Below the pieces are notes generated by a model. The model was not told the origin of the DNA and did not search any database. It saw only the letters and a program-made list of their open reading frames with translations. 64,000 nt of DNA, from NCBI GenBank assembly GCA_012729675.1, contig JAAYCR010000019.1, positions 1-64,000 on the forward strand. The letters are read 5' to 3'. The position numbers were made by a program, and so were the translations under genes. This document shows, piece after piece, positions 41,875 to 51,873 of this stretch (position 1 is the first letter of the stretch; each line of letters starts with the position of its first letter). The stretch is from Phycisphaerae bacterium. Its GTDB lineage: Bacteria > Planctomycetota > Phycisphaerae > Sedimentisphaerales > Anaerohalosphaeraceae.

Positions 41875-42819
41875 TTACAGACACTCGGCGGCCTTGCCGG
41901 CGCAGCCCAGCACGCGCAGTTTGCGCTTGACCATCTCGGTAATCGCCTTGCGGCCGGGGGCGAGGTACTTGCGCGGATCGAACTCGGCCGGCTTGGTGCA
42001 GAACACCTCGCGAATCTTGGCCGTCAGCGCCATCCGCAGGTCGGTATCGATGTTGACCTTGCACAGGGCCAACTTCGACGCTTCCGAGATCGCCGATTCC
42101 GGCACGCCCATCGCGTCGGGCATCTGGCCGCCGTACTGGTTGATCAAGTCTTTGAATTCCTTCGGCACGCTGCTGGAGCCGTGCATCACCAGCGGAAAGC
42201 CCGGAAGCTTCTCCTGAATCTTCTGCACCACATCGAACGCCAGTTTCGGCTCTTTCTTGAACTTGTACGCCCCATGGCTGGTGCCGATGGCCACCGCCAG
42301 CGAATCGACGCCGGTCTTTTCGACGAACTCGACCACCTGGTCGGGATCGGTCAGGTGCGCCATCACGTCTTCGACACCCTTGACATGCTCTTCGATACCG
42401 CCGAGCTGACCCAGCTCCGCTTCGACCACGACGCCGTGCGCATGGGCATAGTCAACCACCTTTTTGGACATCGCGATATTTTCCTCGAACGAATGATGCG
42501 AGGCGTCAATCATCACCGACGTAAAGCCGTCATCGACGCACTGCTTGCAGATCTCAAACGTATCGCCGTGATCCAGATGCATACAGATCGGGATGTCCGG
42601 ATTTTCCGCCACGGCCACATCGATGATCGCCCGCAGGTAACTCATCTTGGCATAGTCGCGAGCGCCCTTGCTGATCTGAAGGATCAGCGGCGCCTGTTCT
42701 TCAACGACGGCATCCACGATGCCCTGCGTAATTTCCATATTGTTGACGTTGAAGGCGCCGATGGCATAGCCGTTCTTGTACGCCATCTCAAACATTTTCT
42801 TGGTGGTAACCAGAGCCAT
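41875..42819 (-). CDS. fba: Class II fructose-bisphosphate aldolase
   Basis: A zinc aldolase of 314 residues, cleaving fructose 1,6-bisphosphate to the two triose phosphates. The metal ligands are seen in CMHLDHGDTFE (about residue 82), VEAELGQLGG, GTSHGAYKF (about 179) and LVMHGSSSVP (about 210); NIDTDLRMA near residue 260 binds phosphate. Tagatose-bisphosphate aldolases are close relatives, but with pfkA in the same window the glycolytic role is likely. AGGAG precedes the ATG at good distance. Confidence 0.94.
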   Translation of the reverse strand: MALVTTKKMFEMAYKNGYAIGAFNVNNMEITQGIVDAVVEEQAPLILQISKGARDYAKMSYLRAIIDVAVAENPDIPICMHLDHGDTFEICKQCVDDGFTSVMIDASHHSFEENIAMSKKVVDYAHAHGVVVEAELGQLGGIEEHVKGVEDVMAHLTDPDQVVEFVEKTGVDSLAVAIGTSHGAYKFKKEPKLAFDVVQKIQEKLPGFPLVMHGSSSVPKEFKDLINQYGGQMPDAMGVPESAISEASKLALCKVNIDTDLRMALTAKIREVFCTKPAEFDPRKYLAPGRKAITEMVKRKLRVLGCAGKAAECL

Positions 42820-42904
42820 ACATTCTCCTGAAAAATAAGTGTTAACCGTTTACATTATTCGTTCATATTCGTTTAAAATACCTCAGCCGAAAGCTGATTC
42901 CGCA

Positions 42905-42939
42905 CTTTTTACCTTTGCCTTTTACCTTTTAACTTTTTC
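42905..42939. repeat. Heptamer-phased spacer repeat
   Basis: CTTTTTA, CCTTTGC, CTTTTAC, CTTTTAA, CTTTTTC: five consecutive 7-base units that run up to the stop codon of the LptD-like gene. Confidence 0.75.
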
Positions 42940-45929
42940 TATTCTTCCCGCATCGCGCCGGTCAGCCCGGCATACCGCCGCGCGCCGATCCCCATCTCGC
43001 TGACGCCCTGCGGCCAGATACTGAACATCACCGAATTCCGCTTCAGCGATTCGTCAACCGAAAGGCTGACGGCGTAAAACAGCCGATGGTACTGACGGAT
43101 AACCGTCAATTCGCTGCGCACGTTATGCCCGAAATCGAAATTGTATTCCTGTGCAAACGTCATTGCATAACGCGGCGTCATCTGCCAAGTGATCGCCCCG
43201 ATAACCGAGTGCGAGCCTTTTTCGCGAATATCAAAAATATCATCGCCGGTCGTATCGATATTCACCAGCAGCGGACGCAGGTATCGGCTGCCGATGTAAT
43301 AACTGATGTCCGGATGCACATAGCGGCTGATACCGACATTAAGCTGTTGAAGGTGACCGCTTTGCAGGTCATAATTGGCGTCGCTGAGCAGCGTAAACGT
43401 ATCCGAGACGCGCCATTCGTAATCGGCCGCCAGCGTATCTCGCGCCATCCCGTAATACACACTGTCCCGCCGCACCAAAAACGGAATCGCCGGATTGTGA
43501 TACACAAACCGCGCCGGGCCGTAAGTATTCACCGGGCCGATGGATGAATCGGCGCCGTCGCTCACCCACGTCATATTTGTATCCAGACGCATCCAATCGA
43601 CCGCCTGAACGGTGTGGTCGCTTCCGCGGCGCGTCTGCCATCGCTGCGTTGCTCCGACGTGAACATAATCACGCATATCAATCGCCGAATCGCTCGACTG
43701 ATACGCGACCGCCTCAAAATACGGCATAATGATATGCCGCAGGCCGTTAAGGTTCCAGAATGCCGACTGCACCGTCGGGTCTTCTTTCCAGAACACCGTC
43801 GAGCCGCGAACGCCCGTTTCGCCCAGAAAGACGCTGCTTTCACGGCCGGTGGCGTTTCCGCGAATATCCAACGCAAAACTGTCGCGGTCTTCAAACCCAT
43901 ACGAGCCGGCCGCAAACGGGACGATCTTAAACGTCCCGACCGTCAGCGGCCAGTTGATTTCATTACGACTATGGACAAAGCTGTAAAAGCCGCCTGTGCC
44001 CGGGGCGAGGTCGTCCTTATCGAAGCGTTCCCGCAGGCGACTGACCTGCGTGCTGCTGTACCAGGTCAGTTGATGATCCCAGAACGACTGACCGAGGCGA
44101 TGATACTCAATCGTCGGCAGTTCCTCGGTTTGCCGCTCAAAATCATTGAGCCGCACTTTACCGAGAATTGAAAAGGCCTGATTATCCCAGATGCGTTTGG
44201 CATAAAACAGGGTCTCCTGCTCTTTATCCGTGTAAAATTCGTCGCGGTACATCCACTCCTGAAAATGCCGATCGGAAAGATAACCGGTCTCCAGCGTCAA
44301 CTGCCAGCCGTCCTCCAGAAACTGCCGATGGCGAAAACTAAAACGCCCGCGAATATCTTTGTCCGGATCCAGGTTGCGGCGATCCGGCGTGCGTCCCAAA
44401 TCGTCCTCCCCGCGGTCGGTCATCACATAGCCAATGAAACTACCGAAGGCGTTGTCGGTCTTGTACTCGGCGTCAATCCCCGTGCCGACGCCGCGTTGAC
44501 TGAAATAGTCCAAGGCGAATCGACTGTCCACACCCGGCGCATCCGGCAGACCCAACAGCCGGGCCAGGTGCCACCGTGTTTCGACAAACGTGCCGAAATC
44601 CGAATCATTCCCGACGCGAATCCGGCTCAGCGGGGTATCCGGACGGACAAAATCCGTCCTCATAGTCGGCCACCGGAAAAAGGGGACGTTTCCATAGCGC
44701 GCTTCAATATCATACAATCGGGCGTCATACGTCCTGGCGCGATCCACCGTCTCCGGATCGCGCTGCGCGATGGAATGCTCTTCGGTCAGCAGGATCATCC
44801 GAGACGCATTGATCGACACCTGCGGCAGGTAAAACTCGCTGGTGGTCAACTGGACATTCTCGGCCTCATACAACGTCTCACTGACGCGCCCCAACTTCTC
44901 GGCGCGCAAATACACTGGAATGCCGCGATCCTGGTCAAAGACGCGCAGTGACGCATTGACAATCAGCGCCCGCTGATTGCGAAAATCGTAATAAAGCTCA
45001 TCGGCTCGCACCGTTCGCTCCGATTCGGTAAACACAATATTGCCGCCCAGATAGGCTGTACGAATCTGCCCGCGTCCCAGTTCGCTGCCGGTTCGCGCGT
45101 CGGCCAGATCAAACTGTCCCGATTCCAGATATAAAACCACACTGTCAGCCATAAACTCAATCATCCGTCCGTCCGGCTGCTGCTGCCACAAATAAAATCG
45201 ACCCGACGCAATGATCACCTCCTGCCCGTCGGGCAGCGTCGTCACCTGAATCTCGGACATGGCCGCAGTGGCCGAGGCGATATGCACCGGATAAAGCACC
45301 GCAGGCTCGTCCGGAGCGCCCGGCCGTACGGGGTCAACCGTCGTCGGTGAGCGCAGCGGATCGGCCGGGACACGTCGCGGGACCGCCGGCGTCTGTGCGC
45401 CCTGGGGGATACCCGGACCAAATGCCACCGGCGACAACGCGGCCATACCCCGCTGATAAATCGGTTCAGATCGCACAGAGACAAACGACGCTTCATAACG
45501 CCGGTCAACAGCCGAAAACACATCCCCCGACACCACAAATTGCGTCGTCAACGCATCGGCACCCTGAATGGTGGCTTGCTGGAATGGCGTGGCCTTCGAA
45601 CGCGGCCCCTGCTCAACCAGCACATTCCCCTCAAGATACAAGTATGCCTGATAATAGCGATCCGCGGGGTCAAGCGAGGCGGTGCCCTGCACTTTCAACC
45701 AGAGAAAGCCCTCTCGACCGCTGATCCGGTTGTCCCCAACCGTCACCGTCGCCCCGCCCGAAAAACCAAGAATGTGATCCCACATCGCAGGCGTATCGGT
45801 AAACACCGTCATGTCCGGGGTTCGGAGGTGCATATCCTGCCGGGCCGTCAAGCCGCCGACAACACCCGGCTCGGCAACCGACGCCCCGCTCCACAGAAAC
45901 ATACACACCAGTATGAGCGCGCTTTCCAT
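42939..45929 (-). CDS. LptD-like outer-membrane LPS assembly protein
   Basis: A 996-residue exported protein with signal peptide (cleavage near residue 19, after GASVAE). Residues about 230-420 resemble the periplasmic OstA/LptA-like jelly-roll (EVIIASGRFYLWQQQPDG, FDLADARTGSELGRGQIRTAYLGGNIVFTE, IVNASLRVFDQDRGIPVYLRAE). The rest alternates aromatic strands as in a large beta-barrel (GFYSFVHSRNEINWPLTVG, YEWRVSDTFTLLSDANYDLQ). That plan is the one of LptD, which inserts lipopolysaccharide in the outer leaflet. The usual LptD Cys pairs are not evident. It is the longest gene in the window and divergent from the classic E. coli protein. Confidence 0.75.
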   Translation of the reverse strand: MESALILVCMFLWSGASVAEPGVVGGLTARQDMHLRTPDMTVFTDTPAMWDHILGFSGGATVTVGDNRISGREGFLWLKVQGTASLDPADRYYQAYLYLEGNVLVEQGPRSKATPFQQATIQGADALTTQFVVSGDVFSAVDRRYEASFVSVRSEPIYQRGMAALSPVAFGPGIPQGAQTPAVPRRVPADPLRSPTTVDPVRPGAPDEPAVLYPVHIASATAAMSEIQVTTLPDGQEVIIASGRFYLWQQQPDGRMIEFMADSVVLYLESGQFDLADARTGSELGRGQIRTAYLGGNIVFTESERTVRADELYYDFRNQRALIVNASLRVFDQDRGIPVYLRAEKLGRVSETLYEAENVQLTTSEFYLPQVSINASRMILLTEEHSIAQRDPETVDRARTYDARLYDIEARYGNVPFFRWPTMRTDFVRPDTPLSRIRVGNDSDFGTFVETRWHLARLLGLPDAPGVDSRFALDYFSQRGVGTGIDAEYKTDNAFGSFIGYVMTDRGEDDLGRTPDRRNLDPDKDIRGRFSFRHRQFLEDGWQLTLETGYLSDRHFQEWMYRDEFYTDKEQETLFYAKRIWDNQAFSILGKVRLNDFERQTEELPTIEYHRLGQSFWDHQLTWYSSTQVSRLRERFDKDDLAPGTGGFYSFVHSRNEINWPLTVGTFKIVPFAAGSYGFEDRDSFALDIRGNATGRESSVFLGETGVRGSTVFWKEDPTVQSAFWNLNGLRHIIMPYFEAVAYQSSDSAIDMRDYVHVGATQRWQTRRGSDHTVQAVDWMRLDTNMTWVSDGADSSIGPVNTYGPARFVYHNPAIPFLVRRDSVYYGMARDTLAADYEWRVSDTFTLLSDANYDLQSGHLQQLNVGISRYVHPDISYYIGSRYLRPLLVNIDTTGDDIFDIREKGSHSVIGAITWQMTPRYAMTFAQEYNFDFGHNVRSELTVIRQYHRLFYAVSLSVDESLKRNSVMFSIWPQGVSEMGIGARRYAGLTGAMREE

Positions 45930-46315
45930 GCAAAAAATCCCTAAACCCAGTTTTCAACATTGATGATTAAGTTTCCAGGTTGTCTTGCGGACACGCCGCA
46001 TCCGCAGCACAACATCTTCAGAATCGGTACGATTATAGCCGTTTTGGCCTGCGATTCCAGTCAAAAAAAGAATCTCAATAGTGAAATAATGGACATTACC
46101 CGAAAACAATTCAATAGCAGACAAATATAGTCCTGATCCGTGAGGTTCCAGGAACCACACGGACAAACTGAAACACAAGGCAACCTCAAAAAATTCGTGG
46201 CACGGGCATCTTGCCCGTGGAATTCGTGTCATACGGACATCTTGACCGTGCACTATTCATTTTTGAAGTTGCCTACGGTTGCAACGATATCCAAATCCTG
46301 CACTCTCCTTGGCCG
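45930..46315. other. Intergenic region with tandem palindromic repeat
   Basis: About 385 bases between the LptD-like gene and glyA. The only clear structure is the two-copy palindromic repeat at 46193-46251. A short inverted repeat GGTTCCAGGAACC lies at 46144-46156. No gene was recognised. Confidence 0.6.
46193..46251. repeat. Tandem palindromic repeat, two units
   Basis: Unit one: ATTCGTGG then CACGGGCATCTTGCCCGTG (46201-46219). Unit two starts ATTCGTGTCA and has the degenerate palindrome ACGGACATCTTGACCGT (46233-46249). The units are about 31 bases apart. The CACGGGC/GCCCGTG hairpin resembles dispersed REP-like elements. Confidence 0.65.
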
Positions 46316-47581
46316 CTATTGATTGGCCGCGCGTTTGACAAACAGCTCCGGCACAGGAAATTGGCTGCACAATTCCTCAACCCCCTTGGCGACCTTTGCG
46401 ATGACGGCCTCGTTGTCCAGATTCTCGGCCACGGTGTTGATCCACTCGGCCACCTGATCCATCTGCGCTTCCTTAAGGCCGCGCGTCGTCAGCGCCGGCG
46501 TCCCCAAACGCAACCCGCTCGGATTGAACGGCCCGGCCGTATCGCCCGGCACGGAATTATAATTGCACACGATACCCGCTCGATCCAGCGCCTTGGCCAC
46601 CGGTTTGCCCGTCAGCCCCTTGTTCCGCAGGTCGATGAGCATCAGGTGATTATCCGTCCCGGAGGAGACCAGCTCAAAGCCGCGGTTCATCAACCCGTCG
46701 GCCAGCCGTTTAGCATTGGCGACCACCTGTTTGGCGTACAGCTCAAAGTCCGGCGTGGCTGCCTCGCCCAGCGCCACCGCCAGCGCCGAAATGGTATGCA
46801 TGTGAGGCCCACCCTGCATCCCGGGGAAAACCGCCTTGTTGATCGCCGCTTCGTGTTCTTTTTTGAACAAAATCATCCCGCCGCGCGGCCCGCGCAATGT
46901 CTTGTGCGTCGTTGTCGTAACCACATCCGCATACGCCACCGGACTCATGTGTACCTTGCCCGCCACCAGCCCGGCAATATGCGCCATATCGCATACATGA
47001 TAGGCCCCGACGCTCTGGGCAATCTCCTGGAACGCCGTAAAATCAATCGCCCGCGGATAAGCGCTCGACCCGGAGATGAGAATCCTGGGCTTATGTTTTT
47101 TGGCCAATTCGGCGATTTTGTCATAATCCAGCAAACCGGTCTTCAGATCCAGTTCATACTGCACCGAGTTGAAAAACTTGCCGGTGAAGCTGACCTTCCA
47201 GCCGTGCGTCAGATGCCCGCCATGCGGCAGGGCCAGCCCCATAATCGTCGATCCCGGCTCCGCCAAAGCACAATACGTCGCCAGATTCGCCGGCGAACCG
47301 GAATGCGGCTGGACATTGGCCCCCTCAGCCCCAAACAGCTTCATCGCCCGCTCGCGCGCCAGATTTTCGATCTGATCGGTGTACTCCTGCCCCTCATAAT
47401 ACCGCTTGCCGGGATAACCCTCGGCGTATTTGTTCGTCAGGCAGCTTCCCGTCGCCAGCATCACTGCCTTGGACACGTAGTTTTCAGACGGAATCATCCG
47501 CAGCGAGGCCGCCTGTCGGGCTTCTTCGCGATGAATAATATCAAAAACAACCGAATCGCTCTGCTCAATGGCCGATAACAT
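46316..47581 (-). CDS. glyA: Serine hydroxymethyltransferase
   Basis: A PLP enzyme of 421 residues that converts serine and tetrahydrofolate to glycine and methylene-THF. The PLP lysine lies in VVTTTTHKTLRGPRGG (about residue 225). MIPSENYVSKAV near residue 33, YAEGYPGKRYYEGQE near residue 54 and NVQPHSGSPANLATY near residue 92 are family hallmarks. The ATG at 47581 has AGGAG eight bases upstream; an ATG at 47587 is only two bases from it. It gives one-carbon units to the purine and folate enzymes also found here. Confidence 0.96.
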   Translation of the reverse strand: MLSAIEQSDSVVFDIIHREEARQAASLRMIPSENYVSKAVMLATGSCLTNKYAEGYPGKRYYEGQEYTDQIENLARERAMKLFGAEGANVQPHSGSPANLATYCALAEPGSTIMGLALPHGGHLTHGWKVSFTGKFFNSVQYELDLKTGLLDYDKIAELAKKHKPRILISGSSAYPRAIDFTAFQEIAQSVGAYHVCDMAHIAGLVAGKVHMSPVAYADVVTTTTHKTLRGPRGGMILFKKEHEAAINKAVFPGMQGGPHMHTISALAVALGEAATPDFELYAKQVVANAKRLADGLMNRGFELVSSGTDNHLMLIDLRNKGLTGKPVAKALDRAGIVCNYNSVPGDTAGPFNPSGLRLGTPALTTRGLKEAQMDQVAEWINTVAENLDNEAVIAKVAKGVEELCSQFPVPELFVKRAANQ

Positions 47582-47665
47582 CGACATATCTCCTATAAAA
47601 TGGGTAATTGGCGTAAAAAAAGCCTTATATCACAGAACCCCCCTGCGAACAAGTGTTAATTTTTA

Positions 47666-47693
47666 TTGACAGACAACCGATGCTAACTATACT
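47666..47693 (+). promoter_or_regulatory. Promoter of TPR gene
   Basis: TTGACA (47666-47671), 16 bases, TATACT (47688-47693), about 45 bases before the ATG at 47739. Confidence 0.65.
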
Positions 47694-47738
47694 GCAACCT
47701 TTCTGCTGTTCAGAATTTGGGAGAGTTGACCGATTGTA

Positions 47739-49136
47739 ATGCATGACGATACACTGGATGTCGGGCTTCAGAAGGCACGAGCGTTTTTTACCCGTGCCGA
47801 AGAGGTGGCCTCGACGGACAATTTTGACTACGCCATCGACCTGTACATCGATGGGTTGCGGTTCGCACCGGACGCCCTCGAGGACGGGCATGCCCCGTTG
47901 CGCAAATTGGCGCTGATTCGTGAGGGCAAAGGCGGGAAAAAACCGTCGATGCTCGAAATCGTCCGGCACAAAGGCGGAAAAATGCCGTTGGACGAGATGC
48001 TCAACGCAGAATTTTTGCTGGCCAAAGACCCCGACCACCTCGGCTATGCCGAGACGATGCTCAAGGCCGCCGTCGCAGGCGGCTACCACCGCACCGGCGA
48101 ATGGATCGCCCTGCTGGTGTTTGAGGCCAACAAAGCGTCCGACAAACCCAGCTTTGCCACCTATATCCTGCTCAAAGACGCCTATGTCAAGATGCAGTTG
48201 TTCGCCAAAGCCGTCAGTGCCTGCGATCTGGCCCTGCAGCTCCGCCCCAACGACGGGCAACTGCAGAACGAGCTGCGCAATTTGTGCGCCAGCATGACGA
48301 TGGAAAAAGGCAAATACGGCAAGACCGCCGATTTTCGCGGCTCGATCAGCAACAAAGAGGCACAGGATCGACTGCACAGCCAGGAAAGCTTTGTCAAATC
48401 CGCCGACACCCGCCAGCAGGCCGTCCAAGAGGCCCGCAAACGGATTGAAGAGGGGCGGTTTTCGCCGGTCAATGTCATCGAACTGGCCGACGCACTGGCC
48501 GATTTGGAAAGCGAGGCGGGCTACAAAGAAGCCTTTGAAACGCTTGAGAAATTCTATGCCCAGAGCCAGGATTTCTCATTTCGGCGGCGTCTGGGCGAGC
48601 TGAAAATGCGGTATCTGCGCGCCAAAATTCGCGTCGGAAACAAGCTGCTCAAAACCGAGCCGGAAAACGCCGCATTGAAAGACCAACTGGCCGCCCTGAC
48701 CGCGAACCTCGAACGCCTGGAGACCGAGCACTATCGGCTCTGCCAGGAAAACTATCCGACCGATATGCGGTACAAATACGAATACGGCCGCTGCCTGGTC
48801 CGCGCCAAACAGTTCGACCAGGCCATTCCCCTCTTCCAGGAGGCCCAAAAAGACCCCAAACTGCACCTGGCCGCAATGGACAAAGCCGGCCTGTGCTTCC
48901 TTTTGAAGGGCTGGTACGAGGATGCCATCGATATTTTTCAACGAGCACTCAAAGCCTGCCCCACCGAAGACAACGCGATTGCAAAAGACATAACTTACAA
49001 TCTGGCAAGAGCTTACGAAGCATCCGACCAGACGTCCGAAGCCCTTAATCTGTACCGAAAGATCGCCCAACTCGATTTTAGTTATAAAGATGTCGGACAA
49101 CGTATTGACATTTTGCGAAAAGATGGTAAAAGGTAA
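47739..49136 (+). CDS. Tetratricopeptide-repeat protein
   Basis: A 465-residue helical protein without signal peptide. TPR-like helix pairs are visible near the N-terminus (ADFFxxAEE-like start, NFDYAIDLYIDGLRFAPD), around residue 150 (AYVKMQLFAKAVSACDLALQLRPND) and in the C-terminal third (YEYGRCLVRAKQFDQAIPLFQEAQ, FLLKGWYEDAIDIFQRALKACP, NLARAYEASDQTSEALNLYRKI). The middle is a charged coiled-coil-like segment (about 220-340). TPRs mediate protein-protein contacts; the partner is unknown. rpsT follows after 87 bases, so it may be co-transcribed. Confidence 0.85.
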   Translation: MHDDTLDVGLQKARAFFTRAEEVASTDNFDYAIDLYIDGLRFAPDALEDGHAPLRKLALIREGKGGKKPSMLEIVRHKGGKMPLDEMLNAEFLLAKDPDHLGYAETMLKAAVAGGYHRTGEWIALLVFEANKASDKPSFATYILLKDAYVKMQLFAKAVSACDLALQLRPNDGQLQNELRNLCASMTMEKGKYGKTADFRGSISNKEAQDRLHSQESFVKSADTRQQAVQEARKRIEEGRFSPVNVIELADALADLESEAGYKEAFETLEKFYAQSQDFSFRRRLGELKMRYLRAKIRVGNKLLKTEPENAALKDQLAALTANLERLETEHYRLCQENYPTDMRYKYEYGRCLVRAKQFDQAIPLFQEAQKDPKLHLAAMDKAGLCFLLKGWYEDAIDIFQRALKACPTEDNAIAKDITYNLARAYEASDQTSEALNLYRKIAQLDFSYKDVGQRIDILRKDGKR

Positions 49137-49223
49137 GGTTTCCCCTGCGCGTGCAGGTGGAAATGCGGTAGTTGAATTCCCTTTTCAGGATAAAAAAAGT
49201 AAGAACCTATACAGGAGTAAAAC

Positions 49224-49499
49224 GTGGCACATTCATTATCGGCCAAAAAACGTGCTCGCCAGAACGCCAAAGCCCGGACGCGAAACCGCGCCCGCAAGAG
49301 TATTGTCAAAACGCAGCTCAAGCGTTACGAACAGACTCTGCAGGCAAGCAATCTTGATGCCGCACAGGAACAGTTCAAGCAGCTTACCCGCAAGCTCGAC
49401 AAGGTCTCGGCGACAAGCACGATGCACAAAAACACCGCCTCTCGCCTCAAATCGCGGATGGCCCGTCGCCTCAACGCCCTCAAGGCCAAGGTCAGCTAA
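49224..49499 (+). CDS. rpsT: 30S ribosomal protein S20
   Basis: A 91-residue basic helical protein that binds the 5' domain of 16S rRNA. AHSLSAKKRARQNAKARTRN at the start and MHKNTASRLKSRMARRLNAL near the end are the S20 signature. The start is GTG at 49224 with AGGAG eight bases before it. A long hairpin terminator follows. Confidence 0.95.
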   Translation: MAHSLSAKKRARQNAKARTRNRARKSIVKTQLKRYEQTLQASNLDAAQEQFKQLTRKLDKVSATSTMHKNTASRLKSRMARRLNALKAKVS

Positions 49500-49533
49500 G
49501 GTCTGCGCGACACATTTTATTAAGCTGGTTTCC

Positions 49534-49575
49534 GGCGTCTTGTCGATAACAAGTATCGACAAGTCGCCTTTTTTT
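49534..49575 (+). terminator. Intrinsic terminator of rpsT
   Basis: Arms GGCGTCTTGTCGATA (49534-49548) and TATCGACAAGTCGCC (49554-49568), one mismatch, 5-base loop, then seven T residues. It ends about 20 bases before the rnr start, so rnr must rely on read-through or on a promoter within this hairpin region. Confidence 0.9.
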
Positions 49576-49594
49576 ATTGACGTTTGATGATTCA

Positions 49595-51799
49595 ATGGAA
49601 TTACTGAAACGCCAAATACTGACCTCGCTGTCCCGGCGGGATTATACGCCGCAGCCGCCGCGTCGGCTGGCCGAAAGTCTGGGCATCAGCCAACACGACT
49701 ACCCCGAATTTCAACAGGCGATCGAACACCTCCGCCAAAACAACCAGATCATCGTTGATTCCAAAAAGAACATCACCCTGCCGGCGATGGGGCATCGCGT
49801 CATCGGCACGTTTCGCGCCAGCGTCCGGGGCTTTGGCTTTATCGTCCCGCTGGAAAAGAACGCTTACGGCGACCTGTATGTAGCCCCCACCGACACCGCC
49901 GGCGCGATGAACAACGATGTCGTCATCGCCCGCGCCGTCAAAAAAGGGATGCGTGACGGCCAGACCCGCTATTCCGGCGTCATTCTGGAAATCGTCGAAC
50001 GCGGCGGCAACCGCTTTGTCGGCACGCTCCAGCGTAACGCGGACACTTGGTACGTCCAGCCCGAAGGCAAGGGTTTCTTCAAGCCGATCCTGATCGAAGA
50101 CGTTCCCCTCGGCAGCGCCGCCGAAAACGACAAGGTCGTCATCGAGATTGTCAGCTTCCCCCGCGGCAGCGACCCGGCCGTCGGCGCCATCGTGGAGACC
50201 ATCGGCAAGGCCGGGCAATACGATTCGGAACTCTATTCGATCATCGCCCTATACAACCTGCCGACGGAGTTTCCCGAAGACTGCCGCGAGCAGGCCCGGC
50301 GCGCCAGCGAGGCCCACGACCCCGACCGCGCCGTCAACCGTGCCGACCTGTCCGACCAGGTCATCCTCACCATCGACCCGCCCGACGCCAAAGACTTCGA
50401 CGACGCCATCAGCCTGACCAAAACCCGCGACGGCCACTGGCGGCTGGGCGTACACATCGCCGACGTGAGTCATTTTATTCCGCTGGATTCGCCCCTGGAC
50501 ACCGAGGCCCGCCGCCGCGGCAACAGCGTCTATCTGCCGCTGAAAGTCCTGCCGATGCTGCCGGAGGTACTCAGCAACGGCATTTGCAGCCTTCAGCCCA
50601 AACAAAAACGCTTTGCCAAAAGCGCCTATATCACCTACGACGCCGAAGGCCGCGTGCTGGGCACAGAATTTGATAACAGCGTCATCCGCTCGACCGCCCG
50701 GCTGACCTATCTGGAAGCGGACAAAATCCTCAAAGGCCGTGCCGCGGGTTTCCCCGGCGAGGTGGTCGCCCTGATCAAGGATATGGAGACGCTGGCCCGC
50801 GCCATCGAAGCCCGCCGCGAAGCGAACGGCATGCTGCATCTGGACCTGCCCGAAACGGAGTTGATCTTCGACAAGGCCGGCCGCGTCATCGACGCCGAAC
50901 CGGCCGAGAACAGCTACCCCCACACGATTATCGAAATGTTTATGGTCGAGGCCAACGAGGCCGTCGCGTCGTTGCTGGATCGCTTTAACGTCCCGTTTCT
51001 GCGCCGCATCCACCCCGACCCCGACGCCTTTACCACACAGAACCTGGCGCGTTTCGTCAAGCTCTGCGGACTGAAAGTCCCGCGACACCTCGACCGCAAC
51101 GCGATTCAAGACCTGCTGACCGCCGTCAAAGGCACGTCCGCCGAATACGCCGTCAATATGCACGTGCTGCGCAGTATGCAGCGGGCCGAGTACTCGCCCC
51201 TGCACATCGGGCATTTCGCGCTGGCCTCCAAACACTACTGCCACTTCACCAGCCCGATCCGCCGCTATGCCGACTTGACCGTCCATCGCCTGCTGAACTG
51301 CTATATCGAAGGCCGTCTGGCCAAGATCGGACTGGAAGAAGTCCTGCCCGAAGCCGACCTGATCGAGATCGGCAAAAACATCACCTTCACCGAGCAGCAG
51401 GCCGCCGACGCCGAAAAAGAATTGAAAACCGTCCTGATCTTGCAGATGCTCAGCAACCGCATCGGCGACGAGTTGAACTGCATCGTCTCCGGCCTGACCA
51501 ACTTCGGCGTCTTCGTCCAGTGCACCAAATACGGCATCGAGGGAATGATCGAACCCGGCGACCTCGGCATGGACGAATGGAAATTCGACCAACGTGCCCA
51601 GGCCGTCATCGGAAAATACTCCGGCGAAAGCATCCACCTCGGCCAGCCGATGAAGGTCAAAATCGCCGCCGTCAGCCTGCCGGGCCGACAGCTCTTTTTG
51701 ACCCCGGCCGAGCCGCTGGTCGCCTCACGCCCGACCGCGAAAACCCGAAAAAACAAAGGCTTCAAAACCAACCGCCGCAAACAGCGCGGCCGACGTTAA
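49595..51799 (+). CDS. rnr: Ribonuclease R
   Basis: A 734-residue processive 3'-5' exoribonuclease of the RNB family. The order is a short N-terminal helix-turn-helix-like region, two cold-shock domains (GTFRASVRGFGFIVPLE at about 75), the RNB catalytic domain and a C-terminal S1 domain. Catalytic acidic residues are seen in ILTIDPPDAKDFDDAISL (about residues 262-279) and HYCHFTSPIRRYADLTVHR (about 550). The S1 domain begins near ELNCIVSGLTNFGVFV and the tail is Lys/Arg-rich. ATG at 49595 is preferred to a TTG at 49577, which overlaps the T-run of the rpsT terminator. Confidence 0.94.
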   Translation: MELLKRQILTSLSRRDYTPQPPRRLAESLGISQHDYPEFQQAIEHLRQNNQIIVDSKKNITLPAMGHRVIGTFRASVRGFGFIVPLEKNAYGDLYVAPTDTAGAMNNDVVIARAVKKGMRDGQTRYSGVILEIVERGGNRFVGTLQRNADTWYVQPEGKGFFKPILIEDVPLGSAAENDKVVIEIVSFPRGSDPAVGAIVETIGKAGQYDSELYSIIALYNLPTEFPEDCREQARRASEAHDPDRAVNRADLSDQVILTIDPPDAKDFDDAISLTKTRDGHWRLGVHIADVSHFIPLDSPLDTEARRRGNSVYLPLKVLPMLPEVLSNGICSLQPKQKRFAKSAYITYDAEGRVLGTEFDNSVIRSTARLTYLEADKILKGRAAGFPGEVVALIKDMETLARAIEARREANGMLHLDLPETELIFDKAGRVIDAEPAENSYPHTIIEMFMVEANEAVASLLDRFNVPFLRRIHPDPDAFTTQNLARFVKLCGLKVPRHLDRNAIQDLLTAVKGTSAEYAVNMHVLRSMQRAEYSPLHIGHFALASKHYCHFTSPIRRYADLTVHRLLNCYIEGRLAKIGLEEVLPEADLIEIGKNITFTEQQAADAEKELKTVLILQMLSNRIGDELNCIVSGLTNFGVFVQCTKYGIEGMIEPGDLGMDEWKFDQRAQAVIGKYSGESIHLGQPMKVKIAAVSLPGRQLFLTPAEPLVASRPTAKTRKNKGFKTNRRKQRGRR

Positions 51800-51873
51800 G
51801 AATAACCGCCCAACCCGCCGGTTCGGTTCTTTTCTTTGACATTTTCTCTCAAAACGAATACAATAGGCCCATC

